Assembly (NCBI RefSeq): GCF_036352135.1 | Contig: NZ_CP143578.1 | Location: 558,001-622,000 of the forward strand | DNA length: 64,000 bases | Direction: 5' to 3' | Origin: Metamycoplasma gateae | GTDB taxonomy: Bacteria > Bacillota_I > Bacilli_A > Mycoplasmatales > Metamycoplasmataceae | In this document: positions 54,671 to 64,000 of the stretch, in pieces | Layout: each line of letters opens with the position of its first letter | Position numbering within the stretch: position 1 is the stretch's first letter | Made by a program: the position numbers and the translations under genes | Notes under the pieces: model-generated | What the model saw: the letters and a program-made list of their open reading frames with translations, nothing else | What the model was told of the DNA's origin: nothing | Databases searched by the model: none

Positions 54671-56251
54671 ATGAATTCAAAAACAAAAAAATCTTTAGTA
54701 ATTAGTGGTATTGCAGGTGGTTTAATTGCAGCTCCAATAGTTCTAACATTAATTCCGTATGGAATTCAAAAAGCATTGACTAAAAATGATATAAAAATCA
54801 ATGAAGAAACAATGCGTGAAACATTTACAAACTTATTAAATACTACACATGGCAGAAAAGCTGGAGACTTGAATAACTTTAAAAAAGAAGTGCTTAACTA
54901 TGATGAAACAAGAAACATTTCAAGAGGTTTTAAATTAGAAGGCGATCAAAAAGTAACAACATCATTTATTGAGCAACATTTATTATACAAATTAAATGAT
55001 GAAGCAAATCCATTAAATCCAGAACACTCAAACTATGGTAGCTATCTAGCTTATCAATATTTAAAACAACAAATTATGGACATGGGTTATGAATACCGTA
55101 CAAACGGTGAAATAACATATCCAGATTATCCACAAAGTCCAAGCAATGCAAAAGTTACAATTTATACCGAAGAAAAAGACGCAGCAACAGTTACTGCAAT
55201 GAAAGAGAATTTAAAACTTGATGGTTTCTTTACTCAAGGTTTCTTATTCTCAACACGTAATTCATTCAACAATGTCGGAAATAACTTAGTTGTGACAATT
55301 AATCCAAGTGAAAAAGTTACAAAAGACAATACAGTTAATGTTAAAGACTTCTACATTGTTTCTCATTATGATTCGGCAAACAATGTTGGACCTAATGGAA
55401 CATCATGAGGTGCGACAGACAATGCATCAGGAGTATCTGTAAACTTAGCATTACTAAAACATTTCTCAGATATTAAAAACAGAGATAACCTAGGAGTTAG
55501 ATTACACTTAATTTTTGTAGATGCTGAAGAAGTTGGAAAATTAGGTTCAATCGCTTTTGTTAACCAATTTTTAGCCGGAGAAGAAAATGAATTATTAAGC
55601 AATTCATTAGGTATGATAAATATGGATACAGTTGCTGGTGGAGACCATATGTACATTCACTCACCAGATACAAATACTCAAGGTAAGCCATACAATACAT
55701 CACCATTGTTAAGAAACTTTATTAACAACATTTCAAAAGAAAGAGCAGAAGAACTTAAAGATGCTGATCAAGAATTAAAAATTCACCCACAATTTGTTGA
55801 AGATGAATACAAAGCTGGGGAAACTGGTGATTGATCAGACCATGCTCCATTCTATCAAATTGCTAAACTTCCAGTTGCATATGTTGAATCAACAAACTTT
55901 GGTGTTAAATCAAAATATAACGTATATGATGGTTATTCTCAAACCATTAACCCTAAGGCTTGAGTACTAAAAGACGGTACAACAATTGAATCATTAAAAG
56001 AAAGAAAATTGGAAAACGGTGAAGTTGTTTATGACTGACCAGACGGAATGAAAAAAGAAGACTTTGCTATCATGGGTGATATATGACATAGTGACCTTGA
56101 CACATTAGCATGAATTAATGAAAACGTAGGTCCAAGATTCTATAAACAACTTAACACAGTATTCCATACACTAAAAACATTCTTAGAAAAACTTCATACA
56201 ATTAATGAAGATAATACTATTTCATACCCAGAATTTAACCAAAATCAATAA
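54671..56251 (+). CDS. Secreted or membrane-anchored M28-family metallopeptidase
   Basis: 526 residues. An N-terminal hydrophobic segment (ISGIAGGLIAAPIVLTLIPY) acts as signal or anchor, with no lipobox. The di-zinc site is visible: VSHYDSANN (His and Asp), WGATDNASGVS (bridging Asp), FVDAEEVG (Glu pair), NMDTVAGG (Asp) and WSDHAPFY (His). This matches M28 aminopeptidases. It probably cuts host peptides outside the cell for import. Trp are TGA. AAAAGGAAA precedes ATG 54671. It is a single gene followed by a strong terminator. Confidence 0.9.
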
Positions 56252-56265
56252 AAATTACAATTCTT

Positions 56266-56297
56266 AAAAACGCCATATAAAATTACGGCGTTTTTTT
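56266..56297 (+). terminator. Terminator of the M28 peptidase gene
   Basis: A 9-bp hairpin AAAAACGCC/GGCGTTTTT with loop ATATAAAATTAC, followed by further T residues. It starts 15 bases after the stop. Confidence 0.8.
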
Positions 56298-56346
56298 GTT
56301 CTTCTTAATTTATTGATGTATTAAAAAAATAATGTATTATATTTTT

Positions 56347-57030
56347 ATGTCTAGATGAGAATATATATGAATTAATATTATTTTATTATTAATTGGTTAC
56401 CTAATTGGGTCAATTAATATTTCAATAATAATTTCAAAAAGAAAGAATAAAGACATTAGAAAATTAGGTTCAAATAATGCTGGAGCAACAAACGCTTTAA
56501 GAGTGTTTGGATTAAAATTTGGTGCCTTAGTTTTTTCATTTGACTTATTAAAATCATTTATTCCAATTCTAATTTCTTACCTATTTAAAAAATTGCTTAA
56601 TAACGATTTTATAATACCTTTATCTGCTGGACTAGGAGCTTTGATAGGGCATATATTACCTTGCTATTTTAAATTTAAAGGAGGAAAAGGCGTAGCTTGC
56701 TTCTTTGGTTTAATATTAGCATTTGATTTAATTTCATTTTTATTAATGGTATTTATTTATTTAATTTTTGTTATTGCAATTAGATATATTTCTATATCAT
56801 CAGTATTAATAGCAATTATTTTTGCATTTATTTCATTTATACCTAATTATTATGGAGTTTGGTTATTAGCTTTTATTAACTTTAATATCCCTAAATGATC
56901 ACATAGTTATATATTAGTATTTTCATCAATTTTAATATTATTAAAACATATACCTAATTACATAAGATTATCAAATAAGCTTGAAAATAAGATATCTTTT
57001 GCTTCGAAGAATCAAAAAATTAGCAATTAA
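56347..57030 (+). CDS. plsY: Glycerol-3-phosphate acyltransferase PlsY
   Basis: 227 residues, about five membrane segments. Family motifs: LGSNNAGATNALRVFG, the central GALIGHILPCYF and FKGGKGVACFFG (glycerol-3-phosphate-binding GGKG). It puts the first acyl chain on glycerol-3-phosphate, feeding CdsA. Starts MSRWEYIW with TGA Trp. Its last codon and stop lie inside the CIRCE-like element of hrcA. Confidence 0.93.
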
Positions 57031-57046
57031 AATACTAAAGTGCTAA
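57020..57046 (+). promoter_or_regulatory. Degenerate CIRCE operator of hrcA
   Basis: TTAGCAATT, nine bases, AAGTGCTAA; the CIRCE consensus is TTAGCACTC-N9-GAGTGCTAA. Six of nine bases match on the left and eight of nine on the right. A second right-half-like copy (TAGTGCTAA) follows at 57049-57057. HrcA, encoded next, binds this operator. Confidence 0.65.
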
Positions 57047-57101
57047 AATAGTGCTAAAATATTATATTATTAATTGAAGACGGAGATATTTTAGCTGAAC
57101 C

Positions 57102-58094
57102 ATGGAATTAAAAAACCGCCATATAGAAATTTTTAAAATGATTGTCGAAACTTTTTTTGAAACAGGAGAACCTGTCGGGTCAAAAAAATTAGTTGAATCA
57201 AGACAATTAAATTTTTCATCTGCAACCATTAGGAATATAATGTCAGATTTAGAAAAAATTGGATATTTAGAAAAACCGCATGTATCAGGCGGGAGAATTC
57301 CATCAACATTAGGATTAGAATACTATACAAAAAACATTGCTTATAACCCAAAGAAGTTTTTTAATAGAAATTTAAATGATATTTTAATTAAAAAAAGGTT
57401 GAATGTAGATGCAACGTTAGATGAAGCTGCAAATTTAATTAGTAAAATGGCCCACTTTACAGTTGTTGCAACATCAAATAATAAAGATGAAAAATTGAAA
57501 AGCATTCAACTTACACCATTAGATTCAACATCTGCAGTAATAGTTATTGTTACAAGCAGTGGTAATGTTCAAAATAAATTATTTGACTTTGATGAAGGAA
57601 TAGCATTAAACGATTTAAGAATAGCAGTTAGACTTTTTAAAGAACGTTTAATTGATACGCCCTTAATTGAATTAGCAAATAAGGCTACTGCACTTTTACC
57701 TTTGTTTAAAGAAAGAATTGGAAACTATGAAAGAGTATTAGAAAAATTCATTAAAACAATTTTTGTTTTTGAGGAAAAAATTCAAAATAAAACTTATAAC
57801 AAGAATGCAATGATTTTATCTAAAAATATCTCAAGGGAGGAACTTGTTTCATTATTAGAGTTAATTGAAAAGCATTCAGTTTGATCTACTATTGAAAACA
57901 ATCTTGATGAAGATAATAAAATCAAGCTTGATTTTTCAAGAGATAACTTAAATATAATAAGTAAAAAAATAGATTTTGATAATGATAAAAACATAAAAGA
58001 AATATCGATAATGGGGCCTAAAAACATAGACATCGAAGAAACATTAGAAGCATTAGATGTTTTATCTAAATTAATTCAAAAAGGAGATAAATAA
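57102..58094 (+). CDS. hrcA: Heat-shock repressor HrcA
   Basis: 330 residues. The N-terminal winged helix has FFETGEPVGSKKLVESRQLN and SSATIRNIMSDLEKIGYLEK, the family signature, followed by HVSGGRIPSTLGLEYY. The larger part is a dimer domain. It represses heat-shock genes in the absence of stress, probably its own operon with grpE through the operator upstream. TGA Trp at 57882-57884. The ribosome site GGAG lies 15 bases upstream, an unusually long spacing. Confidence 0.95.
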
Positions 58095-58095
58095 A

Positions 58096-58911
58096 ATGTG
58101 AAAATTTAATAAATATGACAAAGTTCAATTTGAATTAGTTGAAAATGATAATCAAGCAAAAAAGAAAAAATATTCATACATTTGAGATTTTAATACAGTT
58201 GATAAATCAATTACTGATATTTTAAAAAATGGCAAAAATGTTTCAGATAATGAAATAATTTGAAAAAACAAGAAGACGATCTTAAAATTAAAATTAATTT
58301 CAGTTAAAAAAATTGATGGTACAACAAGAGAATTAATAGAAGAAAATGTAGATCTTAAAAGAAAAATTAACGATTTTGAAGAAACTCTTAAAAAAAGTGA
58401 AATCAAAAATTTAAGTTTAAAAGAGGAGATTGAAAACTTAGATACAAGACTATTAATCGAGACAAATAAATTCAAGGAAGAAGTAATTGAAATACAAAAA
58501 AAAGCACAATCAGCAATCAATGAACATAAACAAAAATCAATTGAACACCAAGAAGTACAAATAAAAGAAGCTAAAATGTATGCCCTACAATCTTTTTTAG
58601 AAGATTTAATTCAACCATTAAATAATTTTGAGAAAGCCATATTATCTGCTGAAAAAATAGATAATGATGTATTGAAGAATTTTATAATTGGTTTCAATAT
58701 GTTGTACAAACAAGTTGAAAATGTTTTAATTGATTTTGGTCTTCAAAAAATAATTCCAAAATCAGGAGAAAAGTTTGATCCAAACATACATCAAGTTTAT
58801 GAAATTGTAGCTTCAGATTTAGAAAAAGACACTATATTGGAAGTTAAAAATATTGGGTACAAGCTACATGACAGAACAATTAAGCCAGCATTAGTAATTG
58901 TTTCTAAATAA
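58096..58911 (+). CDS. grpE: Nucleotide exchange factor GrpE
   Basis: 271 residues. A long N-terminal extension of about 70 residues, then a coiled coil (RELIEENVDLKRKINDFEETL), then the conserved end: LQSFLEDLIQPLNNFEKAI and, near the C-terminus, HQVYEIVASDLEKDTILEV. GrpE releases ADP from DnaK. ATG starts 1 base after the hrcA stop; AAAGGAG is inside hrcA. Three TGA Trp. The N-terminal extension, longer than in most bacteria, is seen in other mycoplasmas. Confidence 0.93.
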
Positions 58912-58956
58912 TTCTTAGTGTTTTCGCTATTTTAAACAATTAAAATTAACAAGAAT

Positions 58957-58962
58957 TATAAT
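58957..58962 (+). promoter_or_regulatory. lon -10 box
   Basis: TATAAT 22 bases before ATG 58984. No CIRCE is visible here, so lon probably has a separate promoter from hrcA-grpE. Confidence 0.5.
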
Positions 58963-58983
58963 AAAAAAACGAAAAGAGGAATA

Positions 58984-61494
58984 ATGAAATTACCATTTAT
59001 ACCAGTTAAAAAGCAAGTTTTACTTCCATATAGTCTTGATGAAATTAGGGTGGGTAAACCTAATTCAGTTTTGGCTATGCAGGAAGCGCTTTCAAATGAC
59101 GGTCGTGTAATAATTACTTTTATAAAAGAACAGTTTATTAGTCAGCCATCAATCGAAAATGCAGACATGATTGAACAATATGGTGTTGTTGCTAAGATAA
59201 TTAATACTTCAGTAAATGAAGGTATTTATAAATTAAATTTAGAATGTTTAGAACCAGTTAAAATAGAATCAATATCTACCGTAAAAAACAACAAACCGAT
59301 GATTATTGCGTCATATGAAATATTACCATTTTATAATTTCACACAACAAATTAAAAACACTGAAATTGACGATTTATTATCATATTTAAATCAATTGAGT
59401 TCATGACTTGAGAAGATGAATCAACAATCAAAAAATGGAATTAAATCTTATTCAAATCCAGCTACAACAAAAGCTATTCAAACATATGAAAATGATTTTA
59501 GAGACTTATTAATTTCATTAAATAAAAAAAGTTTGCCTAACTATATTGACCTAAATAAATTAATTTGAAAAACTTTGGCCCCATTAAAACAAGTCTTAAA
59601 TAAAGAAGAAATTTTAAACTTATTACCACTTGATAATGAAAATTTAGTAAAAGAATTAGTAAATAGATTACTTTGAAATTTAGAAGAAAAAAACTTAGAA
59701 ATTGAGCTTACACAAAAAATGAATAAAGAAATGGAAAGTTCACAAAGAGACTTTGTTTTACGTGAAAAAATGAAACAATTAAGACAAATGTTAAATGAGG
59801 AATCAGATAATAACGCTGAGAAACTTGAAAAAGATCCTGAGGGAAGTAAAAGATATCCAAAATACGTTTTAGAGGCATTAAAAACAGAACAAGCAAGATT
59901 AGCAAGCATGATGGCTTCAAGTCCAGAAGCAAATATATCAAAAACATTTATAGATTTAATTCTTGCTTTACCATGAAGAAAAGTAAGCAAGGAATTAATT
60001 GATATTAATCACGTTAGATCTGTTTTGGATAAACATCACTTTGGATTAGAAAAACCCAAGAAAAGAATTTTAGAATTTATTTCAGTTTTAACTCATACAA
60101 AAAGTAAAAATGCAAATGATGAATATTTAACAATAAAAGGTGATACAGAACATTTTATTGACAATAATTTATTTGTTCATAAAACCGGTGATACTCTAAA
60201 CAACCCAGTCAATAATATTCCTATTTTGACATTAATTGGCCCTCCTGGAACTGGTAAAACAACCTTAGCAAAATCTATAGCCGAAGCTTTAAAAAGAAAA
60301 TTTATTAAGGTTTCATTAGGTGGCGTTAAGGATGAGAGCGAAATTAGAGGTCATAGAAAGACTTATGTTGGAGCAATGCCTGGAAAAATAATTTCTGCAA
60401 TTAAAAAGGCAGGAGTTTCAAACCCAGTTATTCTTCTTGATGAAATTGATAAGATGTCATCTGATTTCAGAGGAGATCCAACAAGTGCTATGTTAGAAGT
60501 TTTAGACCCAGAACAAAATGCTAACTTTCAGGATCATTATTTAGATTTAGAATATGATTTATCAAAAGTTTTATTTATTGCAACAGCAAACTATTATGAA
60601 TCAATTCCAGCTGCATTAATTGATCGTGTTGAACTATTGGAATTATCAACATATACAACAATTGAAAAAATGGAAATTGCAAAAAGCCATTTAATGCCTA
60701 AGGTTTTATCTCAAAACGCTTTATTACCTTCACAAATTCAAATAAATGATGAAGTTTTAGAATTTATTATTCGTTCATACACAAGAGAAAGTGGTGTTCG
60801 TGAATTAAAAAGAATATTAGATAGTATAGCAAGAAAAATAGTTGTAAAAATATTAGATAAAGAAATTAATGACGAATTTGTAGTAACAAAAGAAGTAGTA
60901 GTTGATTTTTTAGGTCCAATTAAATTTGAAGATGACGAGAATGAAAACAAGGACCAAATTGGTGTGGTTAATGGCCTTGCATACACAAGCTTTGGTGGAT
61001 CAACATTAGCAATAGAAGTAACAACATTTGATGGAAAAGAAGGATTAAAATTAACTGGTCATCTTAAAGATGTTATGAAAGAATCCGCGCAGATTGCCTT
61101 GGCTTATGTTAGATCAAATGCTAAAAAATTTGGTATTGATTTTGACTTTGAAAATAAATCAATTCATATTCACGTTCCAGCAGGAGCTATTCCAAAAGAC
61201 GGCCCATCAGCCGGAGTAACATTTACAACCTCAATTATTAGTGCGTTATCTAAAAAACCAGTACCAGCTAATATAGGTATGACAGGAGAAATCACATTAA
61301 GAGGTAAAGTGCTTCCAATAGGTGGATTGAAAGAAAAATCTTTAGCTGCTTCTCAATTTGGAATTAAAAGAATTTTTATTCCATATGATAATAAAAAGAA
61401 CTTAATCGATGTTCCTGAAGAAGTAAAAAAAGAAGTAGAATTTATACCTGTGAAATACTACGAAGAAATTTTTGAAGAGATATTCAACAAATAA
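58984..61494 (+). CDS. lon: ATP-dependent protease Lon
   Basis: 836 residues. The N-terminal substrate domain ([20 protein letters not shown]) is followed by a coiled helical part, an AAA+ core with Walker [14 protein letters not shown], Walker [11 protein letters not shown], and a sensor region. The C-terminal peptidase has the catalytic Ser in [11 protein letters not shown] and the Lys in [13 protein letters not shown]. It degrades misfolded and regulatory proteins. AGAGGA precedes ATG 58984. Its position after grpE fits a heat-shock neighbourhood. Several TGA Trp split the frame. Confidence 0.97.
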
Positions 61495-61500
61495 ATAATA

Positions 61501-61533
61501 AAAACACACAAAAGCATTTGCAATGTGTGTTTT
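61501..61533. terminator. Terminator between convergent lon and gap
   Basis: A perfect 10-bp hairpin AAAACACACA/TGTGTGTTTT, with T run to 61537, right after the lon stop. It can also serve gap on the minus strand. Confidence 0.75.
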
Positions 61534-61543
61534 TTTGTCCTCA

Positions 61544-62545
<1,002 letters not shown>

Positions 62546-62804
62546 GTTTCTCCTTTTATAAAAAATTAAATTAAAATAAACTTTTTAAATTACTAATATA
62601 TAAATTATAAACGATTTTAAAATTATCTAATTTTTGCATATTCAAAAAGTGAAAATATTATTATTTTTTTAAACAAAAAAGCAAAAAAATTAAAAAACGA
62701 AGTTGAAAATCTAAAAAAATGCACATTTTTTGTTTAAAAGTGTTTTAATATAACTAATTTCATGAATTAGTTTTAAAATAAAATTTTAAAAAATAGGAGA
62801 AAAT

Positions 62805-64000
62805 ATGAAAAAGTCAACTAGAAGAAAAATTTTATCACTTTGATTTTCAACAGCTGCATTAACAACATTGTTTGCATCGATATCTGTTCTTGCAACAAAA
62901 GACAGATTAACTCAAGAAGAAAAAGATTACATTCTTTCTGAAATTGATCTTGCAAATGAAAAAGTTAATAATGCTATTAACAAGCTAGAAGAAAATAAGT
63001 ATTCTGTAGATACATTAAAAACAGCTATAAAAGAAGCTAAAGAAATCTTGGATAAATCTAAATTGTTATTTGATCAACTTAATAAAGAGGAACTAAAAAA
63101 AGATCCTGAAATTTTAACTTCATTAAATTCTTTTGAAGAATCCATTAAGAAACTTGAAAACAAAATTAATGATTCAAAAGATCAAGAAGAAAAAAATAAG
63201 AAAGAACTTGATCGTGTAGTTGAAGAAGCTAAAATTACAAGTGAGAAGGCTATAAATAGATTAAACAGCACATCTGATATAAATGTTCCAGGATTAAAAG
63301 CTGCTAATAAAGAATTAGAAGATGCTTTAAAAGAAATTGAGATTGCTAAAGAAAAAGCTAAAGATTCAAAAGAGCATATAGATAACTTAGCTAAATTAAG
63401 TAAAAAAGCAGAAGAAGCAGAACAAAAGGTTAAAAAATTAATTCAAGAATCAGAAAAGCTTACAGAAGAAGAATTAAGAAAAAGATTTTTAGAAGAGATA
63501 GAAAAACAAAAAGAAATTCTAAATAATAAAATACAAGAATCTCAAAATAAAAATCTAACTATATCAGAGATTGATGAATTAATTCAAGATTTTGAAAACA
63601 AATTAGTAGTTGCTAAAGACGCAAATAATTACATAAAAGAAAATACAAACGACTTAGAAACATTAGCAAAAAATGAAGAATTAAGAAAGTTAACATTAGA
63701 ATCAGACGATGTTATTGAAGAACTTAAATTAAGAGAGCAAAGAATCAAAAAAGAAATCAACGATGAAATTGCTCGTGTAAAAAAATTGCTAAAGGATGCA
63801 CAAAATCAAATTAATTCAAGCAATGATTTTGATGAATTAGAAATAGAACACAATAAAGCCAATGAACTATCAGCTAATGATTTAAAAGTACTTAAGGAAA
63901 AAGTTTCAACAGTCGGGTATGATGAGGTAGCTGATCAAATAGCAAGTCTAGAATCTACATCAGATTCAAATATTAATAATTCATTAAGCAAACTAAAAGA
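62805..64000 (+). CDS. Secreted coiled-coil surface protein, C-terminus beyond the window
   Basis: 398 residues visible. Signal peptide MKKSTRRKILSLWFSTAALT then TLFASISVLATKD, with no lipobox Cys, so it is secreted or membrane-anchored by another means. The rest is almost entirely charged heptad repeats (KVNNAINKLEENKY, EEAEQKVKKLIQESEKL), a long coiled-coil fibre with repeated units of about 70-80 residues. Such proteins serve as adhesins or surface fibres in mycoplasmas. AGGAGA precedes ATG. No specific family is recognised. Confidence 0.8.

Noticed and set aside
59541-59990. 149-codon minus-strand frame opposite lon
   Set aside because: Shadow of the Lon coding region, without a ribosome site or recognisable product.

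Overview
The window is from a mollicute, a mycoplasma most likely of the hominis/bovis/synoviae type. TGA is read as tryptophan in almost every gene, so most real genes look broken under the standard code. The DNA is very A+T rich. Lipoproteins carry LISSSC-type lipoboxes, and the housekeeping sets (polC-cdsA-frr-pyrH, hrcA-grpE, lon, gap, potABCD, plsY) are arranged compactly. The species cannot be named from this sequence. Gene ends below were worked out by reading through TGA.

Layout. (1) 1-300: the 5' end of an unidentified minus-strand gene behind a leader RNA that can fold as a pseudoknot or as an intrinsic terminator. (2) 421-11735: one minus-strand operon of about 11 kb with viral packaging and particle genes: OB-fold/SSB-like protein, large terminase, portal, an unrecognised 698-residue protein, scaffold-like coiled coil, major capsid, a hydrophobic protein, a fibre with a knob-like C-terminus, small proteins, a nucleotidyltransferase and a holin-like protein. 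No integrase, repressor, polymerase, tape measure or lysin is visible. It ends against the polC terminator. (3) 11839-19893: polC, cdsA, frr, pyrH, ylxM and ftsY, all minus, then a MATE exporter on plus. (4) 21596-24809: a foreign island with a frameshifted mobC relic, a fused cytosine methyltransferase/restriction-like protein written without TGA, its small HTH gene, and relics of a second HTH gene and of a relaxase-like tail. (5) 24935-33612: rlmD-like methylase, mnmE, an M13 peptidase, a membrane protein that looks like a degenerate GGDEF-EAL protein, and pcrA. (6) 33694-35006: an IS30-family element flanked by 20-bp copies of a hairpin-forming target. (7) 35003-46073: RDD membrane protein, glycosyltransferase, asnS, a polyamine ABC system with two PotD-like proteins, era, ybeY. 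(8) 46113-54416: a C39-peptidase ABC exporter, gltX, and a group of lipoproteins. (9) 54671-62545: secreted M28 peptidase, plsY, hrcA behind a degenerate CIRCE element, grpE, lon, gap. (10) 62805-64000: the start of a coiled-coil surface protein.

How the parts fit. Translation and replication housekeeping genes form the backbone. Three insertions break it: the capsid operon behind polC, the plasmid-derived restriction island, and the IS. The surface part (lipoproteins, peptidases, exporter, polyamine and MATE transporters) fits a host-dependent, wall-less cell that imports nutrients. The strongest candidates for something undescribed are the compact capsid operon, the leader RNA at 181-262, and the fused restriction-modification protein that entered from a standard-code donor.
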